Assembly (NCBI RefSeq): GCF_013410405.1
Contig: NZ_JACCFK010000001.1
Span: 5,084,001 to 5,148,000, forward strand
Reading direction: 5' to 3'
Source of the DNA: Amycolatopsis endophytica
Lineage (GTDB): Bacteria; Actinomycetota; Actinomycetes; Mycobacteriales; Pseudonocardiaceae
Length of the DNA stretch: 64,000 nucleotides
The position numbers and the translations under genes were made by a program. The notes beneath the pieces were generated by a model, which was not told the DNA's origin, made no database searches, and worked only from the letters and a program-made list of their open reading frames with translations. Of this stretch, positions 17,024 to 26,527 are shown piece after piece. Positions within the stretch are counted from its first letter, which is position 1; each line of letters opens with the position of its first letter.

Positions 17024-18097
17024 GTGAGCGCAATGCCCAACCCGACGGCACCGGCAGATCGGGGCGGTCTGAGCGCGGACTACCTCCGCGCGCTGCCGAA
17101 GGCCGAGGTCCACTGCCACCTGGAGGGGTGTGTCCCGCCGAGGACGGCGGTCCGTCTCGCCGAGCGACACGGCGTCGCACTTCCCGCCGGAGCCCGGGAC
17201 GGGGGCGACCGCTACCGCTTCCGGGACTTCGACGAGGGCCTGAAGATCTACCTCGCCGTGTGCAGGTCGATGCAGACTGCCGAGGACTTCGAAGCGGTTA
17301 CGTACGAGAGCCTCGTGACCGCGGCCGAGGGCGGGCTTCGCTACCGTGAGATGGCTTTCAACCCGCAGAACCATCCCGAGCTGACCTACGACGAGATGGT
17401 GGGCGGGATCCTCGCCGGGGCGCGCGCAGCCCGGGAAGAGACCGGCGTCATTTCCCGGATCGTGGTCGCGATCAACCGTCAGTTCGGCGGGGAGGCCGCG
17501 CTGAACCTCGTCCGCGAGGTACTCGCGCACCCCCACCCCGAGGTCGTCGCGATCGGGCTGGACGGCGACGAGAAGGCCGGACGGCCGGCGGAGTTCGTCG
17601 CGGCCTACGACCTCGCGCGTGCCGCGGGCCTCAAACTCACCGCGCACGCCGGCGAGCACGGCGACCCCACCGAGATGGTCGAGTGCCTGGATCTGCTCGG
17701 GGTGGATCGCATCGACCACGGGTACGCGGCCCTGCTCGACTCCGCGCTGCTCGCCCGCACCGCGGCCTCGCGGATCCCGTATTCGGCGTGCTGGTTCATC
17801 GATTACCCCGAGCTCGAGGTCGAAGGCAGGCGGCGCGATGTCGCGGCCATGGCGGCCGCCGGGCTGAACCTGTGCCTCAACTCCGACGACCCGGCCCTCA
17901 TCGGCCCGGAGCTGCACGAGGACTTCATCGATGCGGCCGCGCAGCTCGGCTGGACCGTCGCGGACGCCGAACAGTACGCGCTGGCGGGTCTCGACGCCAG
18001 CTTCGCCGACGACACCACCGTTGAACACCTTCGCGCCGAGTTCACCGCCGAGCTCGAGCGTCTCCGCCCGACCGCCTACGGCGCCAACCACCAGTAG
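17024..18097 (+). CDS. Adenosine deaminase family protein
   Basis: 357 residues, GTG start with GAGGAGG. A zinc-dependent purine deaminase by family: V-H-C-H-L-E-G gives metal ligands His32 and His34; T-A-H-A-G-E near 206-211 supplies the third His and the catalytic Glu; R-I-D-H-G near 230; N-S-D-D-P near 286 supplies the Asp ligand. The N-S-D-D-P form is closer to adenine deaminases and other subfamilies than to the S-T-D-D-P of classical adenosine deaminase. The usual E-x-C-P-x-S-N before it is replaced by I-P-Y-S-A-C-W-F. The true substrate is therefore uncertain. A decayed ABC transporter follows. Confidence 0.8.
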   Translation: MSAMPNPTAPADRGGLSADYLRALPKAEVHCHLEGCVPPRTAVRLAERHGVALPAGARDGGDRYRFRDFDEGLKIYLAVCRSMQTAEDFEAVTYESLVTAAEGGLRYREMAFNPQNHPELTYDEMVGGILAGARAAREETGVISRIVVAINRQFGGEAALNLVREVLAHPHPEVVAIGLDGDEKAGRPAEFVAAYDLARAAGLKLTAHAGEHGDPTEMVECLDLLGVDRIDHGYAALLDSALLARTAASRIPYSACWFIDYPELEVEGRRRDVAAMAAAGLNLCLNSDDPALIGPELHEDFIDAAAQLGWTVADAEQYALAGLDASFADDTTVEHLRAEFTAELERLRPTAYGANHQ

Positions 18098-18108
18098 GGA
18101 CCAAGGCC

Positions 18109-18540
18109 ATGACCGTTCAGCTCGACCTTCCCCGGGGCGCGATGTCACGTCGCGGGCTGCTGTGGCTCGGCCTCGCCACGACCGCCGGAGTCGCGCTCGC
18201 CGACTGCGGCACGTCGACCAGTCCGGGTTCGGGCGGCGGCCTCGGAGAGCTTACATACGGCTTTTCCTGGCTGTACGACGTCACGCAGGCAGGTTCGTAC
18301 GTCGCTGACACCAAGGGGTTACTACCAGAAGGTCGGCTTCTCTTCCGTCAGGTTCGTCCCCGGCGGCCCGTCGGCGGTCTCCGTGCTGACCCAGCGGGTC
18401 AACGGGGCCGTGCAGTTCGGGGTGTCGTCGCCGACCGAGATCGCCGGGGACAACCGGAACGGTGCCTCGTTCCGGGGCATCGGCGCGATGTACCAGAAGG
18501 ACCCGCGCCGCATCGTCTCGCTGGCGGGCAAGCCGCGTCA
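18109..18540 (+). pseudogene. NitT/TauT (NMT1-like) substrate-binding protein, frameshifted and truncated
   Basis: Begins 11 bases after the deaminase. The N-terminus has M-S-R-R-G-L-L-W-L-G-L-A-T and a lipobox-like A-L-A-D-C, so it was a lipoprotein. Around 18320 one extra T shifts the frame: the expected K-G-Y-Y-Q-K-V-G-F continues in the next frame through Q-F-G-V-S-S-P-T-E-I. It stops abruptly after V-S-L-A-G-K-P. Less than half of a normal protein of about 330 residues remains. Confidence 0.65.
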
Positions 18541-18580
18541 ACGACGTCCAACACCGACCACGGAAACACGAGGAGACCCG

Positions 18581-18755
18581 ATGGCCGCGACCGTGGGGAT
18601 TCAGCTCGACAACGTGACCGAGACCTTCACGCGAGGCGCCGGCGAGTCGACACGCTCGGCGGTGTCAGCTTGACGGTGGACGAGAACCAGTTCGTGAGCT
18701 TGATCGGGCGCTCCGGGTGCGGGAAGTCGACCATCCTGCGGCTGCTCGTGCGGTG
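18581..18755 (+). pseudogene. NitT/TauT-type ABC ATPase, N-terminal remnant
   Basis: Starts at ATG 18581 (M-A-A-T-V-G-I-Q-L-D-N-V-T). The frame changes near 18640, where T-L-G-G-V-S-L-T-V-D-E-N-Q-F-V continues in another frame into Walker A G-R-S-G-C-G-K-S-T-I-L-R-L-L. Sequence then jumps to unrelated codons. Signature and Walker B motifs are gone. Confidence 0.65.
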
Positions 18756-18773
18756 GCCGATGGGCGGCCCCGC

Positions 18774-19031
18774 TTCGGCCGGATTCCCGGCGCCGTACCG
18801 GGAATCCTCAACGCTGCGCGGATCAGCATCCCGCTCGCGCTCTTCGGCGCGCTGGTGGCCGAATCGCTGGTCACCAGGACCGGGATCTCCCACGCAATGA
18901 CGATCGCCACCACCACCTTCGACTACACCCGCCTCTGGGCCGATGTGGTCGCCGTGACCGTGACCGTGATCGTGCTCTACGAAATCGTCGCGCTGCTCCA
19001 TGAACGTGCGCGACGCCGGTTCTCGGCCTGA
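18774..19031 (+). pseudogene. NitT/TauT-type ABC permease, C-terminal remnant
   Basis: The frame reads G-R-I-P-G-A-V-P-G-I-L-N-A-A-R-I-S, then A-L-V-A-E-S-L-V and a terminal helix ending E-R-A-R-R-R-F-S-A. This is the conserved EAA loop and last two helices of SsuC/TauC-like permeases. The front part was removed by the same event that removed the ATPase end. Confidence 0.65.
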
Positions 19032-19107
19032 CGACCGGCGCGTACCGCCAGCCCTTCGCCGTTCCCCTCGGCACCCGTGCCGACTCATTCAAAGGAGACA
19101 GCAGAAC

Positions 19108-20358
19108 GTGGTTCGCTTCATCGGCCCCGACAACGACGCGTATGTCGCCACCCTCGCCCGGCACGTGAACGAGTACGAAGAGCTCACGGGGGAGTCCGTG
19201 GCGCTCGAGATCATTCCCGAGACGGATTACGTCACCAACACGCTCGACGCGCTGCGCAGCCGGCTTCGCGGGGAGTCCGCGCCGGATGTGTTCATGTCGG
19301 GACCCGTCTCGATGTGGAAGCTCGCCGGCGAGGGCATCGTCGAACCGCTCGACGCATACCTCGATTCGTGCGGCGACGACTACCGGCCGGGCGACTTCCT
19401 GCCGTCCCTCGTGGCCGCCAACCGCTGGACCGGACGGCGTGGCGACGCACTCGGATCCGGTCCCTTGCTCGAAATCCCGGTCAACTGGGAGACCTACAAC
19501 CTGGCCTACCTGCCGGACGTGCTGGAGCAGGCGGGTCTCGGCGAGCCGCCATCGACGTGGGCGGAGTACTTCGCCGCTGCCGCGCGGATCGCGGAAAAGT
19601 TGCCCGGCGTCCGCGGATTCGCGCAGCGCGGCACTGCGACCTGGCACACGATGTACACCGGCTACGCGACCCAGGTGTGGTCCTACGGCGGGACGGACTT
19701 CGACGACGCGGGCCGCAGCGCGCTGGCCAGTCCGGAAGTGCTCGCCGCGACCCGGGACTTCGTCGCGGCGGCCAGGGCGTCCGGCCCGGTGCGGTTCCCC
19801 GACGGGCACTGGCTCGATGTCGCCCGCGACTTCGCGGCCGGTCAGTACGGCATGATCGTCGACTCCGACCACTACGTCGCCATTGTCGAGGGAGCCGACT
19901 CGAAGGTTCGCGGGCGGGTGGCGTACACCAGGCCGCCACTGGGGCCCGGCGGTGAGCGGGCGGCGAACATGTGGACCTGGTCGCTGGTGATGAACAGCGC
20001 CTCACACGACAAAGCCCGTGCGTGGAGGTTCATCGAATGGGCCAGCTCCCCGGCCTTTCTCGCGCGGGCGGCGCTGGAGGGCAACATGAACCCGACGCGG
20101 CAGAGCACTTGGGACGATGACGCGTACCGCGCCGCCGCCGCCCGGTGGAACGGTTTCGGGGACAACAGCCTCGAGATCCTCCGCGCGACTGCCCGGGTGC
20201 TGCCCACTCCCATGCCGGAGTACCTCGACGTCGCGAGCCTGTGGTCGGCGGCCATCGTGCGGGCGTACCAGCAGCCCGATGTCCTGGAACAGATCTTCGG
20301 CGAGACCGCGAGCCGCATCGATCGGCTCCTGCACGGCGATCGGACCGGCGCGTCGTGA
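19108..20358 (+). CDS. Family-1-type solute-binding protein without a signal peptide
   Basis: 416 residues from GTG 19108, which has AAAGGAG eleven bases upstream. The sequence opens directly with a mature-type binding-protein fold: V-R-F-I-G-P-D-N-D, Y-E-E-L-T-G-E-S-V, then A-P-D-V-F-M-S-G near 60 and a conserved C-terminal half with M-W-T-W-S-L-V-M-N. No signal sequence or lipobox exists at this start or in the 36 codons before it. Either the exporting leader was lost with the permease genes, or the protein acts inside the cell as a sugar-sensing or chaperone-like factor. No matching permease is nearby. Confidence 0.75.
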   Translation: MVRFIGPDNDAYVATLARHVNEYEELTGESVALEIIPETDYVTNTLDALRSRLRGESAPDVFMSGPVSMWKLAGEGIVEPLDAYLDSCGDDYRPGDFLPSLVAANRWTGRRGDALGSGPLLEIPVNWETYNLAYLPDVLEQAGLGEPPSTWAEYFAAAARIAEKLPGVRGFAQRGTATWHTMYTGYATQVWSYGGTDFDDAGRSALASPEVLAATRDFVAAARASGPVRFPDGHWLDVARDFAAGQYGMIVDSDHYVAIVEGADSKVRGRVAYTRPPLGPGGERAANMWTWSLVMNSASHDKARAWRFIEWASSPAFLARAALEGNMNPTRQSTWDDDAYRAAAARWNGFGDNSLEILRATARVLPTPMPEYLDVASLWSAAIVRAYQQPDVLEQIFGETASRIDRLLHGDRTGAS

Positions 20359-20600
20359 GGGTCGGTGTGGTGGGCGCGGGCCGGCACGCGAACAACGCCC
20401 TGTACCCGTCGATCATCGAGGCCGGGTTCGATCTCGTCGCGGTCCGCGCCCGGACGCTGGGGCGCCGGCAGACACCACACCTCGGTCGAGAAGATGCTCG
20501 CGGCGGGCGGACCCGACGGCGTGGTGGTGGCCGTCGCGCCAGCCGCCTACCAGCCGATCCTCACCCGCGAGCTCCGGGATCTGGCTCTCCTTCCCTGGCG
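20355..20600 (+). pseudogene. Gfo/Idh/MocA-type oxidoreductase, N-terminal remnant, frameshifted
   Basis: GTG 20355 overlaps the preceding TGA. It reads V-R-V-G-V-V-G-A-G-R-H-A-N-N-A-L-Y-P-S-I, the dinucleotide-binding start of Gfo/Idh/MocA enzymes. After R-A-R-T-L-G the frame shifts near 20470, and S-V-E-K-M-L-A-A-G-G-P-D-G-V-V-V-A-V continues in another frame. Similarity ends near 20600, so more than half is lost. Confidence 0.6.
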
Positions 20601-20648
20601 CACTTCACTTGCTGCTCCGCAGCGCTGCCGGTGCGCGGATCGGGCGGA

Positions 20649-21533
20649 TCACGGACCGACGACGAAAGCCAGCCAGCGGCGGAAGGCGACGACCGCCGGG
20701 GACTGCGGCCGGTCCGCCCGCCACACGAAATAGTAGGTGTAGCGCCCTCGATCGAGGACGAAGTCGAACGGGGTCACGAGCGATCCGTCGGCCAGTTCCT
20801 TCTCGACGAGGGCCTGCTGGGCGATGGCGACGCCGTGGCCTTCGAGCGCGGCTTGGTAGGCCAGCAGCGAAGTCTCGTACTTCATTCCACTGTAGGCGTT
20901 CGCGGTGTCCATCCCGGCCGCCTCGAACCACACCGCCCAGTCGTCGAGCCGCGCCAGTGAGTGGAGCAGGGTGGCGTCGCCCGCCTTGGCGGCGGTCCGC
21001 AGCCGGGGGGCGGCCACGGGCACCAGCTCGTTCCGGATGAGCCGCTGGCTGAACAGCCTGGGCCAGTCGCCGTCGCCGAGCTGGACGCCCGCGTCGATGT
21101 CCTCGCGGTCGAGATCGATCGGGGCCGGGGAGGTGGTCAGCCGGACGTCGATGTCGGGGTGGGCGCGGTGGAAACTCGCGAACCGGGGAATCAGCCAGCG
21201 CACCGCGAAGGTGGCGGGAGACCGGATCTTCAGCGTGGCGCCCGGAACGCCGGCGCGGACCGCTTCGGTCGCCTTCTCCAACGCGGTGAACAGCGGGGTG
21301 ATGTCGGCCAGGTAGCGCGAACCCGCCGCGGTCAGCTCCAACCCGCCGTGCACGCGGTGGAACAGGGGCACCCCCAGGTAGTGCTCGAGCGCACGCACCT
21401 GGCGGCTGACCGCGGCGGGCGTCACCGAGAGCTCGGCCGCCGCCTTCGAGATGCTCAGCAGCCGCCCCGTCGTCGCGAACACCCGCGTGGGGTTCAACGG
21501 CGGCAGGGGATCGCGGCGGACGGTCACGCTCAT
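20649..21533 (-). CDS. LysR-family regulator (GcvA-like)
   Basis: 294 residues; its ATG overlaps the stop of the transporter gene (TGATG), so the two are co-translated. The N-terminal HTH reads N-P-T-R-V-F-A-T-T-G-R, S-I-S-K-A-A-A-E-L-S-V-T-P-A-A-V-S-R-Q-V, typical of the GcvA/AmpR group. A substrate-binding domain follows. Being last in the operon of transporter, crotonases and CoA-transferase, it probably controls that pathway in response to the imported acid or its CoA ester. Confidence 0.85.
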   Translation of the reverse strand: MSVTVRRDPLPPLNPTRVFATTGRLLSISKAAAELSVTPAAVSRQVRALEHYLGVPLFHRVHGGLELTAAGSRYLADITPLFTALEKATEAVRAGVPGATLKIRSPATFAVRWLIPRFASFHRAHPDIDVRLTTSPAPIDLDREDIDAGVQLGDGDWPRLFSQRLIRNELVPVAAPRLRTAAKAGDATLLHSLARLDDWAVWFEAAGMDTANAYSGMKYETSLLAYQAALEGHGVAIAQQALVEKELADGSLVTPFDFVLDRGRYTYYFVWRADRPQSPAVVAFRRWLAFVVGP

Positions 21534-22903
21534 CAGCGTAATACGCCACCGGAGGTTTCCGTGCTCGCCGAGGTCACCGGCGACGCACCCGGCCGGGTGG
21601 TCCGCGCCCGCTCCGAACGGACCCCCCAGAACAGCGTGACGGCCAGGCAGGGGAGCAGGGAGACGATCGAGTAGCCGACTCCCGCCAGCTGGTTCCCCGT
21701 CCACGAGACCAGGGACAGGCTGATCAACGGCAGGAAGCCGCCGAAGAGGATGTTCCCGAGCTGCTGGGCGAAGCCGAACCCGGTCGTGCGGCTCTGGGGC
21801 GGGAACTGCTCGGTGATGAACGCCGGCAGCGGGGCCATCACCATGGCGGTCAGGATCGCCAGCACGGTGATGATCGCCGTGACGGCCGTCCAGGACGAAC
21901 CGTGGACCGCCGCCCGGATCCCGGCGAACGCCGGGTAGGCCGCGACCATCCACAGGACAATGCCGAGCAGCATCACCCGGGAGCGGCCGACACGGTCGGA
22001 CATCGCGCCGAAGAGCGGGTAGCACGGCGCCGCGATCAGGATGGCGATCGCCAGGCAGACGTTGGTCCGGGTCTCGTCCACCTTGAGCACGGTCTGCAGG
22101 AAGTAGAGCATGTAGATGACCGAGGTGTAGAGCGTCACCGAGGTACCGCCCTGCGCGCCGAACGTGGCCAGCAGGATGGCTTTCCACGACTTCCACGTGC
22201 GCACGGTGTCCAGCAGCGGCGACTTCGCCAGCTGCCCGGAGTTCCGCAGTTCGGTGAAGACCGGCGTTTCGCTCATCCGCAACCGGACCAGGGTCGCGAC
22301 GAGCACGATCGGCGCGGACAGCAGGAACGGCACCCGCCAGCCCCAGCCGAGGAAGGTCTCGGCGTCGAGGGTCACCTTGAGCAGGGAGACGAGGACCAGC
22401 GCGACGAGCAGGCCGACGGTCGCGGTGCTCTGCAGCACGCTGGTGTACCGCCCGCGCCGTCCGGCGGGAGCGTGCTCGGTGACGTAGACGACCGCTGACC
22501 CGTATTCACCGCCGAGCCCGACGCCTTGGACGACGCGCAGGAACAACAGGGCGGCCGGGGCGAAGATCCCGGCTGCCGCGTACGTGGGCAGGCAGCCGAT
22601 GGCGACGGTCGCGACCCCCATCACGCCGAGGGTGACCACGAACGTCTTCTTCCGCCCGATGCGGTCGGCCATGGGGCTGAAGATGACCGTGCCCAGCGGG
22701 CGGGCCAGGTAGGACACGCCGAAGGTGGCGGAGGCGAGCAGGGTGGCCACGACCGGGTCGCTCGCCGGCAGGAACAGCTTGGTGAGCGTGCCGGTGAGGG
22801 CGACGTAGACGAAGAAGTCGTAGTACTCGAGCATCGTGCCGATGCTCGAGGCCCCGACGATCCTCGTCATCCCGGATGGGGACGTGGTGGTGCGGTTCTT
22901 CAT
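21533..22903 (-). CDS. MFS metabolite:proton symporter (MHS family)
   Basis: 456 residues with twelve predicted helices. MHS marks are G-T-M-L-E-Y-Y-D-F-F near residue 22 and the loop D-R-I-G-R-K-K-T near 80, with a second half motif S-D-R-V-G-R-S-R. GAGGAGAT precedes the ATG. MHS carriers import carboxylates such as shikimate, citrate, ketoglutarate or aromatic acids with protons. Next to a CoA-transferase and crotonases, it should bring in an organic acid that is then activated to a CoA ester. Confidence 0.88.
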   Translation of the reverse strand: MKNRTTTSPSGMTRIVGASSIGTMLEYYDFFVYVALTGTLTKLFLPASDPVVATLLASATFGVSYLARPLGTVIFSPMADRIGRKKTFVVTLGVMGVATVAIGCLPTYAAAGIFAPAALLFLRVVQGVGLGGEYGSAVVYVTEHAPAGRRGRYTSVLQSTATVGLLVALVLVSLLKVTLDAETFLGWGWRVPFLLSAPIVLVATLVRLRMSETPVFTELRNSGQLAKSPLLDTVRTWKSWKAILLATFGAQGGTSVTLYTSVIYMLYFLQTVLKVDETRTNVCLAIAILIAAPCYPLFGAMSDRVGRSRVMLLGIVLWMVAAYPAFAGIRAAVHGSSWTAVTAIITVLAILTAMVMAPLPAFITEQFPPQSRTTGFGFAQQLGNILFGGFLPLISLSLVSWTGNQLAGVGYSIVSLLPCLAVTLFWGVRSERARTTRPGASPVTSASTETSGGVLR

Positions 22904-22924
22904 GGCATCTCCTCGTCGAGATGG

Positions 22925-23728
22925 TCAGCGCCGGTTCTCCAGGAACTGCTTGACGGTGGTGCGGTGCTCGTCGCCGGACAGGAGGATGGCCTGCAGCGCG
23001 GCCGCCAGCTCCAGCGCGGCGGGCAGGGTGGTCTCCGCCGACTCCCGGACCAGCCGCTTGGCCATGCGCAGCGCGCGCGGTGGCTGGGCGGCGATCGTGC
23101 GAGCGAGGTCGGCGGCTTCGTCCCCCAGCCGGGCGTCGTCGACGACCCGCGAGACGATGCGCAGCCCGGCCGCCGCCTCGGCGGAGATGAACTCGCTGGT
23201 CAGGGTCAGTTCCATGGCCTTGGCCACGCCGACGGCCCTGGCCAGGAACCACGCACCGCCGATACCGGACACGAGGCCCAGCCGGAGGAAGCTCTCGGCG
23301 AACCGGGCGGACCGGGCCGCGACGCGCACGTCGCACATCAGGGCGAGGTCGAACCCGGCTCCGACGGCGGCGCCGTTGATCGCGGCGACCGAAGGGACTT
23401 CGAGGTCGCGCAGCGCGCGCGTGATCCGGTGCAGGCCGAGGCGCAGCCGGTCCTGGATGTCGGTGGTCGTCCCGGCCATCAGGTCGGCGCCGCGGGCCAT
23501 GTCCTTGACGTTGCCGCCGGTGCAGAAGTGCGGTCCCGAGGACCGCAGCAGCACGCAGTGCGCGTCGGGTGTGTTCGGGACGTCCTCGAGCGCTCCGGCG
23601 ACCGCCTCCGTCATCGCGATGTCGAGGGCGTTGCCGGTGTCCGGGGCGTCGAGGGTGATCGTGAGGACACCGTCCGCGAGGCCGGTCGTCACGAGGGGAT
23701 GTTCGTCGTTCATCGGCTGTCCGTTCAT
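22925..23728 (-). CDS. Enoyl-CoA hydratase/isomerase family protein
   Basis: 267 residues from ATG 23728, which overlaps the upstream stop (ATGA); ATG 23713 is an alternative. A complete crotonase: oxyanion-hole segments H-F-C-T-G-G-N-V near 75 and [14 protein letters not shown] near 125, and the C-terminal helices. It hydrates or isomerises an enoyl-CoA intermediate, here probably in degradation of the acid taken up by the neighbouring symporter. Confidence 0.85.
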   Translation of the reverse strand: MNGQPMNDEHPLVTTGLADGVLTITLDAPDTGNALDIAMTEAVAGALEDVPNTPDAHCVLLRSSGPHFCTGGNVKDMARGADLMAGTTTDIQDRLRLGLHRITRALRDLEVPSVAAINGAAVGAGFDLALMCDVRVAARSARFAESFLRLGLVSGIGGAWFLARAVGVAKAMELTLTSEFISAEAAAGLRIVSRVVDDARLGDEAADLARTIAAQPPRALRMAKRLVRESAETTLPAALELAAALQAILLSGDEHRTTVKQFLENRR

Positions 23729-24177
23729 TCGTCGGCGAAGGCGGGGTCTTCCGCGGCGCGGATCGGCGCGGCGGTCGGGCACATCTGCATCACCAGCGAC
23801 TTGCCGGCCGCGCGGGGGAGCCGCTGCGTCCCGCCGGCCCCGGGGACGAGGCCGAGGACGACCTCCGGCTGGCCGAACCGCGCGTCTTCGGCGGCGACGA
23901 CGACGTCGCACATCATCGCGAGCTCGCAGCCGCCGCCCAGGGCGCGGAACGCGGTGGCGTAGTGCAGTGGCGCCATGGCCTCGACGTCCGCGCCCGTGGC
24001 GAAGGCCTTCGAGGATCCGGTGAGGACGGTGGCCCGGATCGCGGGATCCGCGTCGATGCGGAGCAGTTCGACCACGAGGTCGTCGGCCAGCGGGTTCAGC
24101 GGGTTCGCCGAGGCCAGGGTGACCACCGCGACCCGGTCGTCGTGCGCGGTCCGGACGGGTGGGTGTCGGTCGTTCAC
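23725..24177 (-). pseudogene. Enoyl-CoA hydratase with in-frame internal deletions
   Basis: The frame stays open for 150 codons from GTG 24177 (GAGGAG six bases upstream), but crotonases need about 255. After [12 protein letters not shown] the sequence jumps straight to [12 protein letters not shown], losing about 35 residues between the two oxyanion segments. After [12 protein letters not shown] it jumps to the very end (D-P-A-F-A-D-E). Start and stop signals and the coupling to both neighbours are kept, so it may still be translated into a nonfunctional protein. Confidence 0.7.
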
Positions 24178-24187
24178 GAAACGCTCC

Positions 24188-25396
24188 TCAGCTCGCGGCG
24201 GCATCGGGCCGCCGGTGGTGGTCGCCGATCACGCCGCGGTCGTCCAGGCGGGCCACCTCGGCTTCGGACAGCCCGTACTCGGCGAGGACGGCCGCCGAGT
24301 GCTGGCCCGGCCGGGGCGCTGGCCGGTCCGGCGGCCCGGCCGGCTGGGACGGACCGAGCACGAACCCCGGCATCCGGACCCCGCCCGCGGTCGTCTCGAC
24401 GCCGCTCGAGCGGTATTCCTCGGATTCGACGACCTCCCGGTACCCGGCGACGGGCGCGCACAGGATGTCCCGGGCGGGCAGGATCTCCAGCCACGACGCG
24501 GTGGTGCGCCGGGAGAACAGGCGGTTCAGCTCGGTACGCAGTGCCGTCCGGTGGGCGACGCGGTCGGCGTTGGTGGCGAACCGGGGATCCGACGGCAGGC
24601 CGGGGGCGTCGAGCGCCCGGCACAGCGCGGCCCAGCGCTTGGGGTCGTAGGCGGCGACCATGATCCAGCCGTCGGCCGTGCGCAGCGCCTCGTTCGGCGC
24701 GGCGTAGGGCGCGGCGCTGCCGAGCGGCTTCGGTTCGGTCGCGGAGGTCAGGAACGAAGCGAAGCTGACCTGCTGGAGCATGATCGTCGCGTTGTACAGG
24801 CTGACGTCGAGGTGCTGGCCGCGCTTCCCGTCGCGGACTTCGCGCAGGGCCGCGAGGACCGCGATCGCCGCGAGGTAGCCGGTCACCATGTCGGCCACCG
24901 GGACCTGCACCTTCGCCGGTCCGGAATCCGGGTGGCCCAGCGTGCTCATCAGCCCGGTGACGGCCTGCATCACCCCGTCGACGCCGGGGCGGTCGCGGGC
25001 CGGGCTCTCCTGGCCGAACGCGGAGATCGAGCAGTAGACGAGCGCGGGGTTGATGGCGGAGAGGGAGGCGTGGCCGAGTCCGAGCGCGCGCATGACGCCG
25101 GGCCGGAAACTTTCGACCAGTACGTCCGCTCGTGAAATCATCCGCCGTAGGGCACGCTTTCCGTCAAGTGATTTCAGATCGATGGCGAGACTGCGTTTGT
25201 TCCGGTTGACGCTCAGGGAGATGACGCTCTGGTCGTCGAGCCACGGCGGGCCCACCCGCCGCCCGATCTCCCCGGTCAGCGGCTCGACCTTCACGACGTC
25301 CGCGCCGAGGTCGGCCAGCGTCATCGTGCAGACGGGGCCGGCCACGATGTGGGTGAAGTCGAGCACGCGAATCCCTCGCAGGCTTTCTCGGAACAT
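24188..25396 (-). CDS. CaiB/BaiF-family CoA-transferase
   Basis: 402 residues starting at ATG 25396 ([14 protein letters not shown]). Class III CoA-transferase features: [11 protein letters not shown] near 12-22, [12 protein letters not shown] near 32, and [11 protein letters not shown]. The catalytic Asp probably lies in [10 protein letters not shown] near 160. It moves CoA from a donor ester to the acid substrate. It is first in the operon that continues with crotonases, symporter and LysR. Confidence 0.88.
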   Translation of the reverse strand: MFRESLRGIRVLDFTHIVAGPVCTMTLADLGADVVKVEPLTGEIGRRVGPPWLDDQSVISLSVNRNKRSLAIDLKSLDGKRALRRMISRADVLVESFRPGVMRALGLGHASLSAINPALVYCSISAFGQESPARDRPGVDGVMQAVTGLMSTLGHPDSGPAKVQVPVADMVTGYLAAIAVLAALREVRDGKRGQHLDVSLYNATIMLQQVSFASFLTSATEPKPLGSAAPYAAPNEALRTADGWIMVAAYDPKRWAALCRALDAPGLPSDPRFATNADRVAHRTALRTELNRLFSRRTTASWLEILPARDILCAPVAGYREVVESEEYRSSGVETTAGGVRMPGFVLGPSQPAGPPDRPAPRPGQHSAAVLAEYGLSEAEVARLDDRGVIGDHHRRPDAAAS

Positions 25397-25590
25397 GTCC
25401 CCGCATTTCTTCTTCGGCGTTCGTCCGGCTGAAACCCGAATGGGTGTGCTCAGGTTAAGGAGGTGCTCAGCCGAAGACAAACGACACTTTGTGCGGTCAC
25501 CTTTGACTATTTGTTCACGCTTTGCTTCCGGTGGGGCGCGGCCGCGATGGGGGCGTCCCGGCGGGCAGGGCATGCGACAGTCGACACACT

Positions 25591-25617
25591 GTAGAGTTTT
25601 CTCTACGTGGTGTAGAG
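25591..25617 (+). promoter_or_regulatory. Operator: GTAGAG-TTTT-CTCTAC plus a third half-site
   Basis: A perfect inverted repeat, GTAGAG (25591) and CTCTAC (25601) with TTTT between, is followed by another GTAGAG at 25612, nine bases before the SDR start. TetR-type spacing. The next gene but one is a TetR regulator. Related GTCTAC/GTAGAG half-sites occur around 31914-31950, in front of the broken SDR copy. Confidence 0.55.
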
Positions 25618-25625
25618 TCGGGGAC

Positions 25626-26483
25626 ATGACGAAGCGAACCTTTCTGATCACCGGGGCCAGCAGCGGCCTGGGCCGCGCGTTCGCGCAGGGCGCGCTGGCG
25701 GCCGGGCACACCGTTGTCGGCACTGTCCGCAAGCCCGAAGACCTGGAGAAGTTCGAGGCTTTGGGGCCCGGGCGTGCTCATGGTCGACAGCTCGACGTAA
25801 CCGATGACGATGCGGTCGCCTCCGTGGTTGCCGAGGTCGAGCGCACCGTCGGCCCGATCGATGTCCTGATCGCCAACGCCGGCTACGGCCACGAGGGCGT
25901 GTTCGAGGAGTCCCCGATGGCCGAGCTGCGCGCGCAGTTCGAGGTCAACGTCTTCGGCGTCGCGGCCACCGTCCACGCCGTCCTGCCGGGCATGCGCAAG
26001 CGGCGCTCGGGGCACATCTTCGCCGTCAGCTCGATGGGCGGGTTGATGACCGTGCCCGGGCTGGCGTACTACTGCGGCAGCAAGTACGCGGTGGAGGGCA
26101 TGCTGGAGACACTGTCCAAAGAGGTCGCCGGGTTCGGGGTGCGGGTGACGATCATCGAGCCCGGCTCGTTCCGGACGGACTGGGCTGGCCGCTCGATGGT
26201 CCGCAGCGACCGGTCGATCGCGGACTACGACGAACTGTTCGAGCCGATCCGCGCGGCCCGTCAGGCCGCCAGCGGCAACCAGCTGGGCAACCCCGTCAAG
26301 GCCGCCGAGGCCGTGCTCGCGGTGATCGAGGCGGAGAAGCCGCCGGTGCACCTCGTGCTCGGGTCGGACGCGCTGCGGCTCGTCGCGAGCGGCCGGGCCG
26401 CGGTGGCCGCGGACATCGAGGCGTGGGAGGAGCTGTCGCGGTCCACGGACTTCCCGGACGGGCACCAGATCGCGGCGAACTGA
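25626..26483 (+). CDS. Short-chain dehydrogenase/reductase (classical, with TetR partner)
   Basis: 285 residues. Cofactor motif T-G-A-S-S-G-L-G at 9-16, N-A-G-Y-G near 85, catalytic Ser in V-S-S-M-G-G and Y-C-G-S-K near 140-145. The extended C-terminus resembles SDR5-like oxidoreductases of unknown substrate. It lies between the CoA-transferase operon (divergent) and its likely regulator at 26528. A 50-codon copy of its N-terminus survives at 31754. Confidence 0.85.
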   Translation: MTKRTFLITGASSGLGRAFAQGALAAGHTVVGTVRKPEDLEKFEALGPGRAHGRQLDVTDDDAVASVVAEVERTVGPIDVLIANAGYGHEGVFEESPMAELRAQFEVNVFGVAATVHAVLPGMRKRRSGHIFAVSSMGGLMTVPGLAYYCGSKYAVEGMLETLSKEVAGFGVRVTIIEPGSFRTDWAGRSMVRSDRSIADYDELFEPIRAARQAASGNQLGNPVKAAEAVLAVIEAEKPPVHLVLGSDALRLVASGRAAVAADIEAWEELSRSTDFPDGHQIAAN

Positions 26484-26527
26484 CCCCCAGTGGCATCGTG
26501 AGCGGTACCGGCGGAAGGGGAGAGGCG

